A stretch of 64,000 nt of DNA, from NCBI RefSeq assembly GCF_041153465.1, contig NZ_CP154858.1:1612001-1676000 (forward strand), given 5' to 3'. Below, one piece after another: positions 48,101 to 57,147 of this stretch; the first letter of the stretch is position 1; each line of letters starts with the position of its first letter. The notes below the pieces were generated by a model. The model was not told the DNA's origin. It did no database searches and saw only the letters and a program-made list of their open reading frames with translations. Source of the DNA: Thermohahella caldifontis. Its GTDB lineage: Bacteria > Pseudomonadota > Gammaproteobacteria > Pseudomonadales > Oleiphilaceae. The position numbers were made by a program, and so were the translations under genes.

Positions 48101-49628
48101 GGCGGAAGTAGTCGGCCACATTCCGGACCTTCTCGGACAACACTGCAGTCGGTGTGTCATCCCCCATGGAGCCCACCGCTTCCTGGCCATTCTCGCCCAA
48201 CGGGCGAAGCACCTGGTCGCACTCCTCGAAGGAGACCATGAACATTTTCATGTAGGTCTTGAGGGTATCCGGATCCATCAGCCGGAAGTCGCCGCCTGCC
48301 TGATCCAGCCGCGTCTCCAGACGCATGGCATTCTCTCGCAGCCACTTCTTGTAGGGCTTGGCGGACTTGAGGCGATTGTCCACATCTTCGGTATGCAGCA
48401 CTTCACCCGTCACCGTATCCACGGCCAGAATCTGGCCCGGCCCGACACGCCCCTTGGCCACCACATCATCCGGGGTATAACTGTAGGTACCGATTTCGGA
48501 CGCCAGGGTGATGAAGCCATCTTTGGTAATGACCCAGCGAGACGGTCGCAGGCCGTTACGATCCAGGAAACACACGGCGTAGCGGCCGTCCGTCAGAACA
48601 ATGCCTGCCGGCCCATCCCAGGGCTCCATGTGCATGGAGTTGTACTCGTAGAAAGCGCGCAGTTCCGGATCCATGGTGTCCACGTTCTGCCACGCCGGCG
48701 GCACCAGCATCCGCACTGCACGGAAGAGATCCACCCCACCGGCCAGCAACACTTCCAGCATGTTGTCCAGCGACGAGGAGTCAGATCCTGTCCGGTTCAC
48801 GATCGGTTGCAGGCTGCTCAGGTCCGGCAGCATGTCAGACTGGAATTTGCTGGCCCGGGCCATCGCCCAGTTGCGGTTCCCCTCGATGGTATTGATCTCT
48901 CCGTTGTGGGCCAGGTAACGGAATGGCTGCGCCAGCGGCCAGCGCGGCATGGTATTGGTGGAAAACCGCTGATGGAAGACGCAGATCGCCGTTTCCATCG
49001 CTGGATTGCCCAAATCCTCGTAGTAGCTGGGCAAATCCACGGGCATCATCAGGCCCTTGTAGGACACCACCTTGTGCGACAGGCTGCAGACATAGAAATC
49101 TTCATCATCGGCACACTCGATCTCCGCCTTGCGGCGCGCAATGTAGAGACTCACGGAGAAGCGATGCTCATCCATGCCCTCCGGCGCCTCCACATACAGC
49201 TGACGGATGACCGGTTCGCAATCTCGCGCCATGGTGCCCAGGCAGTCACCGTTGACCGGCACATCCCGCCATCCCATGACGGACAGGCCCTGCGCCCGAA
49301 TGACATCCTCCAGCACGTTGCAGGCACGTTCGCGGCGGGCGTCATCCCGGCTCAGGAAAATCATGCCAATGGCATAGGTGTCAGCAGGCTCTCTCCCAAA
49401 CAGGCGTTTTGCCTCAGCGCGAAAGAAGGAATCCGGCTTCTGCAGGAGCAATCCACATCCATCCCCCGTTTTGCCGTCGGCGGCGATACCACCCCGGTGG
49501 GTCATGCACGTGAGGGATTCAATAGCGGTTTTCAACAATCGATGGCTGGCTTGCCCTTCCATGTGGGCGATCAGGCCGAAGCCGCAGTTGTCCTTGAACT
49601 CACCAGGATGATACAGACCTGTCATCAT
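45177..49628 (-). CDS. gltB: Glutamate synthase large subunit
   Basis: Alpha subunit of GOGAT, making two glutamates from glutamine and 2-oxoglutarate. About 1483 residues from the ATG at 49628. The N-terminal-nucleophile glutaminase starts at Cys15 in DNCGFGLIAHMEG, so only a short propeptide is removed. HRGGIAADGKTGDGCG, the FMN domain GEGGEDPARYG and PPPHHDIYSIEDLAQLI, and the 3Fe-4S cysteines (LGCKYLRICHLNNCATGI) are intact. The beta-helix domain ends the protein. Ribosome site weak (GAGA). Confidence 0.96.
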   Translation of the reverse strand: MMTGLYHPGEFKDNCGFGLIAHMEGQASHRLLKTAIESLTCMTHRGGIAADGKTGDGCGLLLQKPDSFFRAEAKRLFGREPADTYAIGMIFLSRDDARRERACNVLEDVIRAQGLSVMGWRDVPVNGDCLGTMARDCEPVIRQLYVEAPEGMDEHRFSVSLYIARRKAEIECADDEDFYVCSLSHKVVSYKGLMMPVDLPSYYEDLGNPAMETAICVFHQRFSTNTMPRWPLAQPFRYLAHNGEINTIEGNRNWAMARASKFQSDMLPDLSSLQPIVNRTGSDSSSLDNMLEVLLAGGVDLFRAVRMLVPPAWQNVDTMDPELRAFYEYNSMHMEPWDGPAGIVLTDGRYAVCFLDRNGLRPSRWVITKDGFITLASEIGTYSYTPDDVVAKGRVGPGQILAVDTVTGEVLHTEDVDNRLKSAKPYKKWLRENAMRLETRLDQAGGDFRLMDPDTLKTYMKMFMVSFEECDQVLRPLGENGQEAVGSMGDDTPTAVLSEKVRNVADYFRQKFAQVTNPPIDPLRETVVMSLETCLGAERNIFEETPEHARRIILTTPVLSPAKFDRLLNNTHDEFRVKRIPLSFRPERGLKQAIIDVADAAEQAVREGYVLLVLSDNHLSQDELPINAFMATGAVHHRLVEKGLRCDSNIIVETAWARDPHHFAVLIGFGATAVYPYLAYQVLNDLIRKGDMLMDPVQAKNNYRKGINKGLLKILSKMGISTIASYRGAQLFEAVGLADEVVDLCFRGVASRIQGANFYDFQKDQEWLARQAWTPRKPILPGGILKYIHGQEYHAFNPDVVKTLQHATTTGDYGAYQEFAALVNNRPVTALRDLLSLKLADEPLPLDEVEPEEALFKRFDTAAMSIGALGPEAHEALAQAMNELGGRSNSGEGGEDPARYGTVKQSKIKQVASGRFGVTPHYLTNAEVLQIKIAQGAKPGEGGQLPGGKVNKLIATLRFSVPGVTLISPPPHHDIYSIEDLAQLIFDLKQVNPDALVSVKLVSEPGVGTIAAGVAKAYADLITISGYDGGTGASPLTSIRYAGSPWELGLSEAHQALRANDLRGFVRLQTDGGLKTGLDVVKAAMLGAESFGFGTVPMVVLGCKYLRICHLNNCATGIATQNEELRAKHFRGTVDAVKNYFRFVARETREWMARLGVRTLEELVGRTDLLDVLPGKTERHKRLDLTPLLRNDAIPAEKPHTCQVARNVPFDKGVLAEKMVSEVLPAIESRSGGEFRFRVTNCDRSIGARISGEIAKRYGNQGMADTPIVLHLEGTAGQSFGVWNAGGLHMILTGDANDYVGKGMTGGKLVVRPPENSAFESQDTAIVGNTCLYGATGGKLFAAGTAGERFAVRNSGAFAVVEGAGDHCCEYMTGGVVTVLGRTGYNFGAGMTGGFAFVLDLDHRFVDRYNHELVEIHRITTEAMEGYRNYLREVIAEHVAETGSLWAAGILDNFDDYVARFWLVKPKAASLGDLLNSTRARPE

Positions 49629-49705
49629 ATTTTGTCTCTCATCTAATTCTTTACAAATCAAAAGCTTGTTTATAAAGAAGAGCAGAATTCGCGCTTTTGA
49701 TAGGC

Positions 49706-49739
49706 AAAAATGGGGGGCTTATTCTACACAAGCCCCCCA
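49706..49739 (-). terminator. Intrinsic terminator after damX, upstream of gltB
   Basis: On the minus strand TGGGGGGCTT-GTGTAGAAT-AAGCCCCCCA forms a 10-bp stem followed by TTTTT. It sits in the AT-rich 199-bp gap between damX and gltB and should end the aroK-aroB-damX transcript. I could not assign a clear gltB promoter downstream of it. Confidence 0.85.
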
Positions 49740-49827
49740 CCTCGCTCAAATTTAAAGCGTTCTGTTAAAAAAATAAAGAATTTGATTCGGAATTGTTATT
49801 CTTTTTTATTATAAAAAGATTTTTCAC

Positions 49828-51492
49828 CTATTCCTTCAACGCGGTTTGTACACTCGCAAATGTACGTATCCACGCGCCCTGCTTGCGGAGCGCTTCCGGT
49901 AGCGAAGCGAGCGCCTTGCGTGCTTCCGGCTTGCTCGCGTAGTCGCCTTTCAGGACAACATACCAGTCCTTGCCCTTCCAGCGCGTATCCACAACATAAA
50001 CCAGACCCAGTTTTTCCCACTTGCGGGCAAACGCCAGCGCGGAAGCCTTGTTAACCGATCCGGTCAGCTGCAGCGCGTAATGTTCCGGCGGTCGGGAACG
50101 TACCCACTCCGGCGACCCGGGCTGCGGCCGGGTGGCTTTCGGGGCTGTCACACTGGCGTTCGTGGTACCAGGGGTAGCCTTTACTTTCTTGTCACCAGAC
50201 TCTGCCTCACCGGTCGCTGGCTGTTTGCTGCCCCCCATATCCGAGGCTGCCACGGAAGATGCCTTGGCGTCAAGTGTCGATAGCCCGTCCACGGACGCGG
50301 CCCGGGATGCAGTGGAGGTTGCTTCAGAGGGGCTGGCCGGCACATCGGCGGAGCGCAACGGCGTCTCGACAGCGTGAGAGAGCTGCGCCACCTTCTGCCT
50401 TTTTTCGTGCGATTCAGGGTCGGTAGGCTCATCCTCACCTTTGCCGGCATTCGTTTCTGTTGTGACAGTGTCCTCTGCGAGTGGCGTCAAAGGCTCTTCC
50501 TTAACCGCCATGGGAGTGGGCTGAAGTTGCAATCCGCTATTCTGAGAAACAGTGCCAACCTGCTGTACGCTTTCCGCCGGTTCACCGGGAAGAGACAGGC
50601 CACCACTGGCTTCCTGCTGATAGCGCCAGACAACATACATCACGGAACCGATCAGAATGCCGACGGCCAGGCCGCCAAGCCAACGATACGCAGGAAGCCC
50701 GCTTCTCAGAAAACCTTGCCCCGCCCCCGCCATCACGGTCGGTGCCATCTTGGCCAGTCGCCCGGGCAGACCACGGGAAATCCCGTAGAGCCGTTCGAGC
50801 AGCTCATCGTCCACTACCGGTTTGCCGTTCCAGCCAGCCTGCTCCAGCCGGAACCGGACATAGGCATCTGACTCCTCACGACTAAAGGGTCTCATCAGCA
50901 TTTGGCGGACATGCTCACGTACCGCCTCTTCCGGCAACCGCTGCAAAGCAGCCACCAATTCAGGGCTTCCTACCCAGAGTACGGTGAGATACTCCCGGCA
51001 TGGAATAGCCAGACTGTTGAGCATCCAGCCCAATGCCTCATCGGACAGCTGCTGCGCATTATCCACCACAATCAGGGTTCTGCGTCCCAGCTCGTAGAGT
51101 CTGCGTGCCATCGTGCACAAGGCTTCCGAAGGCGCCTCATTGTCCACATCGCCAAGCTGACGCTGCTCGAGCTCTCTGGCCAGCTGACGGGCAAGGGCTT
51201 CCCGCTGATTGGTGCGCGCGCCATCGACCGTCAGGACATGCAGTGCGTCTTTCTCCAGCCTGATCAACTCACGAACAAGGCGTGTCTTGCCTGTGCCGCG
51301 CTCACCGGTGAGGACCAGCAATCTCTCGGAAAAATGCACCTGATGACGCAAGTCGTCCAGAAGTGACTGGCGCCCGCCACCCGGGAAAAATGCTCCCTGC
51401 GCTCTGAAAGGGTCGTCATTCAGATTGAACAGGGCCCTGAGTTGTACGCTATCGAATGACTTGCGCCCGGCAGCATCCGCCTCTTTCTTCAT
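49828..51492 (-). CDS. damX: DamX-like AAA ATPase / SPOR-domain protein
   Basis: Cell-division associated protein of 554 residues. The N-terminal AAA domain has LTGERGTGKTRLVREL (Walker A) and RTLIVVDNAQQL (Walker B). One membrane helix (GLAVGILIGSVMYVVW) at about 280 is followed by a long Ser/Thr/Glu-rich linker and a C-terminal SPOR domain (HYALQLTGSVNKASALAFAR to RTFASVQTALKE) that binds denuded septal peptidoglycan. The start overlaps the aroB stop (ATGA). The position after aroKB is conserved in gammaproteobacteria. Confidence 0.9.
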   Translation of the reverse strand: MKKEADAAGRKSFDSVQLRALFNLNDDPFRAQGAFFPGGGRQSLLDDLRHQVHFSERLLVLTGERGTGKTRLVRELIRLEKDALHVLTVDGARTNQREALARQLARELEQRQLGDVDNEAPSEALCTMARRLYELGRRTLIVVDNAQQLSDEALGWMLNSLAIPCREYLTVLWVGSPELVAALQRLPEEAVREHVRQMLMRPFSREESDAYVRFRLEQAGWNGKPVVDDELLERLYGISRGLPGRLAKMAPTVMAGAGQGFLRSGLPAYRWLGGLAVGILIGSVMYVVWRYQQEASGGLSLPGEPAESVQQVGTVSQNSGLQLQPTPMAVKEEPLTPLAEDTVTTETNAGKGEDEPTDPESHEKRQKVAQLSHAVETPLRSADVPASPSEATSTASRAASVDGLSTLDAKASSVAASDMGGSKQPATGEAESGDKKVKATPGTTNASVTAPKATRPQPGSPEWVRSRPPEHYALQLTGSVNKASALAFARKWEKLGLVYVVDTRWKGKDWYVVLKGDYASKPEARKALASLPEALRKQGAWIRTFASVQTALKE

Positions 51493-52607
51493 GACACCTC
51501 ACTCTGACAAAAGGTCTCCAGTGTCTCCTGAAGCATTTTTTCCGGAAATTCACTGGTGACTACGGCATGTCCCAGCTCACGCAACAGCACCAGCCGCAGG
51601 TTTCCACTCACAACCTTCTTGTCAACAGCCATGTAACGCAAGAAATCTCCGGGTGTGATACCCGCCGGCGGTGTCACGGGCAAGTTCAGCCGACGCAAGA
51701 GATCCCGGGTTCTCAGCACAACGTCCCGGGGGATCCAGCCCAACCTGCAGGACAGGTCAGCAGCCATCACCATCCCGCAGGCAACCGCTTCACCATGCAG
51801 CCACTTGCCGTAACCAAGCCAGGCCTCGATGGCATGACCGAAGGTATGCCCCAGGTTAAGAATGGCACGCCTGCCGCTCTCGCGCTCATCCTCGGCCACA
51901 ACAGACGCCTTCGTCGCACAGGACACCCGGATGGCATGTGCCAGTGCATCGGGGCACCGTTCAAGCAGTGCGTCGGCATGCTGCTCAAGCCAGCCGAAGA
52001 ACTCTGAGTCGGCGATCAGACCGTACTTGACCACCTCCGCCAGGCCTGCGGAGACTTCCCGCTCCGGAAGGGTGCCGAGCGTATCCGTATCAATGAGCAC
52101 CGCCCGGGGTTGGTGAAAGGCACCGATCATGTTCTTGCCGAGCGGGTGATTGACGCCGGTTTTACCCCCTACCGAAGAGTCCACCTGGGAGAGCAGTGTT
52201 GTGGGAATCTGTATGAAATCAACCCCACGCTGGTAAGTCGCCGCAGCGAAACCCACCATATCGCCGATGACGCCACCGCCCAACGCCACCAGCATGGTAT
52301 TCCTCGGATGGCGCTTTTCGAGCAAGGTGTCGTAAATGGGCATCAGCGTTTCCGGTTTCTTGTAAGACTCACCATCCGGCAGCACGCAGGTGTCAACCTC
52401 GATACCCTGTGCCTGCAGCCCCTTGACGACCCGGTCCAGATACAGGGGCGCAATCGTCTCGTTGGTGACAACCAACCCTTTCTTTGCCCTGAACAGGGGA
52501 GCAATCAGGATCATCTCATCTAAAAGACCCCGACCAATATGGATGGGGTAAGACCGGTCACCCAGTTCAACGTGCAGCGTATTCCGTGGCTTCGCCATGT
52601 CAGACAT
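51489..52607 (-). CDS. aroB: 3-dehydroquinate synthase
   Basis: Second step of the shikimate pathway, NAD- and metal-dependent; 372 residues. Motifs: DGESYKKPETLMPIYDTLL, ALGGGVIGDMVGFAAATYQRG, QVDSSVGGKTGVNHPLGKN and the metal ligand His in LNLGHTFGHAIE. ATG at 52607, after GGAGATGGTGC, overlaps aroK by 8 bp. Confidence 0.96.
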   Translation of the reverse strand: MSDMAKPRNTLHVELGDRSYPIHIGRGLLDEMILIAPLFRAKKGLVVTNETIAPLYLDRVVKGLQAQGIEVDTCVLPDGESYKKPETLMPIYDTLLEKRHPRNTMLVALGGGVIGDMVGFAAATYQRGVDFIQIPTTLLSQVDSSVGGKTGVNHPLGKNMIGAFHQPRAVLIDTDTLGTLPEREVSAGLAEVVKYGLIADSEFFGWLEQHADALLERCPDALAHAIRVSCATKASVVAEDERESGRRAILNLGHTFGHAIEAWLGYGKWLHGEAVACGMVMAADLSCRLGWIPRDVVLRTRDLLRRLNLPVTPPAGITPGDFLRYMAVDKKVVSGNLRLVLLRELGHAVVTSEFPEKMLQETLETFCQSEVS

Positions 52608-53130
52608 GCACCATCTCCTTCAGTTTTTTCGCAATCTCCCGTGCGACTGACCAGGGTTTGCGACGGTCCGTTTCGACAATGATATCTGCGAGTTCCCTGT
52701 AGATGGGTTCGCGCTGGGCCATGAGGCGTTCCAGCACCGCCTTGGGATCCGACTGTTGCAACAGCGGCCGGCGGCGATCCTTGCGGGTCCGCTCATATTG
52801 CTGATCAACGGAGGTATGCAGATAAACAATGGCGCCGGCCCGCATCATGATGGCCTGATTGACCGGTCTGACCACGGCACCACCACCGGTAGCAATCACT
52901 GCGTGGGGCATCTCGATCAGATCTTCCAGGACGGCGGTTTCCCGGTCCCGAAAACCGGACTCGCCTTCCACATCGAATATCCAGGGGATGTCCGCGCCAC
53001 AGCGCGCTTCGATCTCCCGATCCGAATCAATGAATTCGTAGCCCAACTCCTTGGCGAGCAGTTTGCCGATTGTGGTCTTGCCTGTGCCCATCGGCCCCAC
53101 CAGAACGACATTTTTGGGGGCACTTGCCAT
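52600..53130 (-). CDS. aroK: Shikimate kinase
   Basis: Phosphorylates shikimate; 176 residues from the ATG at 53130 (AGGAG upstream). Walker A GPMGTGKTTIGKLL, shikimate-binding DSDREIEARCG and GFRDRE, and ATGGGAVVRP are present, with the lid RRPLLQQSDPKAVL. Downstream of pilQ after a terminator; it begins the aroK-aroB-damX unit. Confidence 0.95.
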   Translation of the reverse strand: MASAPKNVVLVGPMGTGKTTIGKLLAKELGYEFIDSDREIEARCGADIPWIFDVEGESGFRDRETAVLEDLIEMPHAVIATGGGAVVRPVNQAIMMRAGAIVYLHTSVDQQYERTRKDRRRPLLQQSDPKAVLERLMAQREPIYRELADIIVETDRRKPWSVAREIAKKLKEMVHV

Positions 53131-53195
53131 GCGTATTGCTCCTGAGTCGCTTTGCGTCGGGAGCATAGCATGAGGCCAGCGCCGAAACCAAGGCG

Positions 53196-53221
53196 AAAAA
53201 AACCACCCGAAGGTGGTTTTT
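53196..53221 (-). terminator. Intrinsic terminator after pilQ
   Basis: On the minus strand AAAACCACC-TTCG-GGTGGTTTT, with a UUCG tetraloop, is followed by more T residues. It lies 14 bp after the pilQ stop and ends the pilMNOPQ transcript before aroK. Confidence 0.9.
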
Positions 53222-53234
53222 CATGCCTGGTGAC

Positions 53235-55330
53235 TTATTGCTCCACCAGACCGTTCTTGAGGAGTTTCGGTGTAATGAAGATCAGCAACTCGGAACGCTG
53301 GTTGTTGGATTCTTTCTTGGTGAAGAGCCGGCCCAGATAGGGGATGTCCCCCAGGAACGGCGTCTTGGTGACGGTATTGGTCTCTTCCGACGTGAAGATG
53401 CCGCCAAGCACCACCGTTTCACCATTGCCCACCAGCACCTGAGTCTTGACCTCGTTGGTATCGATGCTCGGGATACCGGCGGTCACTTCACCGCGGGAAT
53501 CCTGGTTCACGCGCAGATCCATGATGATCTTGTCATCCGGGGTGATCTGGGGCGTGACTTCCAGTGACAGCACCGCCTTCTTGAAGGAGACCGAAGTTGC
53601 GCCGCTGGAGCTGGCCTCCTGATACGGAATTTCCTCACCGGATTCGATCAGTGCAGTCTGGCGATCAGCCGTCACCACCTTGGGCTGAGCGACAATCTCA
53701 CCCTTGCCGTCTGCTTCCAGAGCGGAAAGCTCAAGGTTCAGGAGCAGGTTATCACGCGCAAAACCCAGTGCCAGTGACGAGGTATTGGCCTTGGTAACCG
53801 CCAGATCAACCGCGTAGGCATCGGGGAACGCGTAGTTGTTGCTCACAAAATCCTGATCACCGGCGTTGGGGCTGCCATTATTGTTAGCCTGTTGTTGGAC
53901 CTGGTTATTGCTGCCCCCGACGTAGTAGACATTGCGACCACGAACCGCCTTGTGACCGCCACCCCACTGCACTCCCAGATCCGAGGTGACATCCGTCCGG
54001 GCACGCACGATACGGGCCTCGATCAGCACCTGGCGCACGGGCACGTCCCAAGTCTGGATCAGCTTGCGTACCTGGGCGATCTTTTCTGCCGTTTCGCGGA
54101 TGGAAATGGTATTGGTCCGCGCATCAGAGGAAATGAACCCACGTTCGGAGATCAGGTCCTTGTCCTGCTTGAGCAGCTCCACCAGATCTGCCGCCTTGGC
54201 GTAATTGATCTGGATGACCTCCAGACGCACCGGTGCCAGTTCGCGCACCTGCTTGTTCGCCTCCAGCTCGAGGCGTTCGCGTGCAGCGATTTCCTCGGCC
54301 GGCGCGACCAGCAGGACGTTTCCGACCTTGCGCTTGTCCAGGCCCTTGGTCTTCAGCACCAGCTCGAGCGCCTGATCCCAGGGCACATTCTGCAGACGCA
54401 GTGTAATGCGGCCTCCTACAGTATCACTGGCCACAAGGTTCAGGCCGGTAAAGTCGGCAATCAGCTGCAATACGCTCCGCACCTCGATATCCTGGAAGTT
54501 GAGGGACAGCTTCTCGCCGGTATAGGGGAATTTTTCCTTCTTGCGCTGCTCGGCCTCGTCGGCAGTCAGGGGTTCCACTGCCAGCGTGAAGACATTTTCT
54601 GTCTGGTACGCCAGATAGTCATACTCACCCTGTGCCTTGACCGCAATCACCGCGTTGCCTTCTTCTTCATACGCATCAATCAGGGTGACAGGCGTGGCAA
54701 AATCAATGACATCCAGACGACGACGCAACTCGGTCGGCAGCTTGGCATCATTAAAGACCAGTTTGATCCGTCCTGACTCTTCGCTCATGTCCACCGCGAT
54801 TTTGGGATTGGACAGCTCGATGACCACACGACCATCTCCGCGTTCACCCCGGCGGAAATCCACATTCGCAATGGCAGCATCTGCACTGGCCGTCGCGACA
54901 GGCATGGAAACGGTCGCCGCGCTGGCAGTGCTGGTTTGTGCTTCCGCACCGGGCTTGGCCCCCAACTGGACGATGAGCGCGTTGCCATCCACGCGGGTGG
55001 CATAAGGTACCAGAGACAGAAGATTGACAATAACACGCGTCCGACCTGAAGCCTCGAGAACCGTGACGCTCTGAGTATTCCCTGTGGAGAGCTGATGGTA
55101 ACGCTCACTCAGCTTGCTTGAAACGCCCGGCAGATCCAGTGCAATCCGTGCAGGCTGCTCAATGGCATACCCTTTTGGCTGTGGCGGTGTCCCGTCAAAG
55201 CTGAGCTTGATCTCGGTCCGGTCACCGGGCAAGGCAGCAAAGTCGATTCCGACCAGGTTTGCCCCCAGGCGGTTGCCGTCGCCACAAGGCCCCCAACAAC
55301 CATCAGCAGTGTTTTCAAACGCTTTACCAT
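53235..55330 (-). CDS. pilQ: Type IV pilus secretin PilQ (one apparent frameshift near the N-terminus)
   Basis: Outer-membrane secretin through which the pilus passes. The start ATG at 55330 follows GGAGAATACG; the signal peptide is MVKRLKTLLMVVGGLVATATAWG. The frame then breaks; one extra base in the C run at 55262-55266 restores ANLVGIDFAALPGDRTEIKL and gives 698 residues. Two N-terminal AMIN domains, N0/N1 domains (SLNFQDIEVRSVLQLIADFTGLN), and the secretin domain with VPYLG-type end (GDIPYLGRLFTKKESNNQRSEL) follow. Last gene of pilMNOPQ. Base-call error is more likely than inactivation. Confidence 0.93.
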
Positions 55331-55375
55331 CGTATTCTCCGCCCTATTACTCTTGGCTTCTGCCCTGAATCCCAT

Positions 55376-55915
55376 TTATGACTTCTTGATCGACAGGGAG
55401 CGAGGCCGTTCGAACCAGCCACCCTGCCCGTCGGACACGATTTCAACGATTTCGATGTGCGTCTCATCCAGCTTGGTGATCCGCCCGAAATTCTTGCCGA
55501 TATAGTTGCCCACCTTGACCCGGTGAATTCCGCCCTGATCATCAGCAATCAGCGCATACAGCGTCGGATCACCGGCCTTGCGGATGGTACCCACCATCTG
55601 CAGGGAGGATAACGGGAAGGCCTCCAGAGGCTCCTTGGGCCGGTCAAAGTCCGGCTTGATATTGCTCTTGGGCTTGTTTTCAACCTCTGCCAGCTTGACT
55701 TCCTGAGGCGGCTGGAAAGGTGACCTCAGGTTGGCTGCGCTATAGGTAAACGCCTGATAGGTTTTGAATTCAGGCAGAGGCTCAATCCTGCCTTTCGGAC
55801 GCGCCTTGACCTCGGCCACGAATGCCTCCAGGTCAGAAAAGTCGTTACTACCACCGCAACCGGAAAGCACCGCAGCAGTCAGCACAAGAAGTACGGAAGC
55901 AAGTTTGCGCATCAT
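55376..55915 (-). CDS. pilP: Type IV pilus assembly lipoprotein PilP
   Basis: Inner-membrane lipoprotein of 179 residues linking PilNO to PilQ. The signal peptide and lipobox are MMRKLASVLLVLTAAVLSGC. The extended region (YSAANLRSPFQPP) precedes the beta-sandwich domain (LQMVGTIRKAGDPTLYALIADDQGGIHRVKVGNYIG). ATG overlaps the pilO stop (ATGA). Confidence 0.94.
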   Translation of the reverse strand: MMRKLASVLLVLTAAVLSGCGGSNDFSDLEAFVAEVKARPKGRIEPLPEFKTYQAFTYSAANLRSPFQPPQEVKLAEVENKPKSNIKPDFDRPKEPLEAFPLSSLQMVGTIRKAGDPTLYALIADDQGGIHRVKVGNYIGKNFGRITKLDETHIEIVEIVSDGQGGWFERPRSLSIKKS

Positions 55916-56556
55916 TTCTTCTTCGCTCCCTTTTTCTTTTTCTTTTTCGTACCCTGTCCGTTATAGCGGTAGGTTTTCGCCTGGATCTTCATGGACAGGA
56001 GATTGCTGTCCTTGCTCTTCTGAATGGCAAAATCATGCAGCGTCACGATACGTGGCAGGCCGGCCACACTGCTGACAAAGGTCGCAATTTCGTGGTAGCC
56101 ACCTGTCGCCGCAATATCAATCGGCAACTCCACGTAAAATTCCTTTGACACCTCGGGGCGAAGATCAATGGCCTGCAGATTCAGGCCGGACTGTGCCGCC
56201 GAGGTTGAAATATCCTCCAGCAATCCGGGCACTTCCGTATCACTGGGCAATTGCTTGAGCAGCGCACCGAATGAGCGCTCCATTTCAGCCATTTGCTCTC
56301 GATAGGCGTCAATGTTGGCCACCTTGTAGGCCTTGTCCTCGAACTGCTGCTTGAGCTTTGGTTCCTCGTTACGCGTACTTTCCAGTCGATTGTTCAGCTC
56401 CTGGATATCAAACCAGTAGAAGCCGGCAAGTACCAGAGCGAACACGATCAGACAGACAAACGCTTTTACCGGTGCAGGCCAGGAACCCGCGTTGTTGACG
56501 TCCAGATCGCTCAGATCCAGTTCGTTCAGTTTCTGTATCGATTCAGCCAGACTCAT
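55912..56556 (-). CDS. pilO: Type IV pilus alignment protein PilO
   Basis: Bitopic inner-membrane protein, 214 residues from the ATG at 56556 (GGAGCGAAGA upstream). One membrane helix (FVCLIVFALVLAGFYWF), a coiled coil, then the ferredoxin-like periplasmic domain (GLNLQAIDLRPEVSKEFYVELPIDI, KIQAKTYRY). It pairs with PilN and PilP. The C-terminus carries an unusual basic tail, GTKKKKKKGAKKK, beyond the usual TYRY end. Confidence 0.93.
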   Translation of the reverse strand: MSLAESIQKLNELDLSDLDVNNAGSWPAPVKAFVCLIVFALVLAGFYWFDIQELNNRLESTRNEEPKLKQQFEDKAYKVANIDAYREQMAEMERSFGALLKQLPSDTEVPGLLEDISTSAAQSGLNLQAIDLRPEVSKEFYVELPIDIAATGGYHEIATFVSSVAGLPRIVTLHDFAIQKSKDSNLLSMKIQAKTYRYNGQGTKKKKKKGAKKK

Positions 56557-56568
56557 TCTTCGCTCCAC

Positions 56569-57147
56569 CTAGCTCCGTGCCCCGGAGGATGTATCCTGCT
56601 CTTCCGGCGTTTCAAGCCTGACCGTCAGCTCGAAGGCACTCATGCCTTCCCGATCCCCGTCTTCTGCGGCCTTGACGGACGTGAGGTTGGGCTCTGTAAA
56701 CCACGGCGACCGGTCAAGGTTGCGCATCAGGCTTGAAATGCGGCTGTTGGATTCACCCAGGCCGCTGATCCTGAGCGTATCGCCTTCACGAACGAGACTA
56801 GTGTAGTACACCCCGTCCGGCAATGTCCGTACCAATTCGTCAAAAATGCGAACAATGACCGGACGCTTGCCCTGCAGATCCTGAATGACGCGCATCCGCT
56901 CAATCAGCTCCTTGCGCTTTTTCTTCAGATCCTGAATTTCCCGGATCTGCTTTTCGAGCTGAGCCATTTCAGAGCGAATGAAGTTGTTGCGCTGCTCCTG
57001 GTATTCAATCTGGCGCAGAACCTGCTGGTGCCAGAGAAAACCCAACCCTACGGCAATGATGGCCACGCCGAGAAGCGCGGTAAGAAACTGTTTCTGTTTT
57101 TCTGCCCTGAGCTCTTCCCGCCAGGGCCGCAGATTGATTTTTGCCAT
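56569..57147 (-). CDS. pilN: Type IV pilus assembly protein PilN
   Basis: Inner-membrane protein of 192 residues. The short cytoplasmic N-terminus MAKINLRPWREELRAEKQKQ contains the INLRPWR segment that docks on PilM. One helix (FLTALLGVAIIAVGLGFLW), a coiled coil and a periplasmic domain with VRTLPDGVYYTSLVREGDTL follow. ATG shares one base with the pilM stop. Confidence 0.94.
   Translation of the reverse strand: MAKINLRPWREELRAEKQKQFLTALLGVAIIAVGLGFLWHQQVLRQIEYQEQRNNFIRSEMAQLEKQIREIQDLKKKRKELIERMRVIQDLQGKRPVIVRIFDELVRTLPDGVYYTSLVREGDTLRISGLGESNSRISSLMRNLDRSPWFTEPNLTSVKAAEDGDREGMSAFELTVRLETPEEQDTSSGARS

Noticed and set aside
49629..49827. AT-rich gap between damX and gltB as a foreign insertion
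   Set aside because: It is only about 200 bp, contains a terminator, and has no coding or repeat signature; it is more simply a promoter region.
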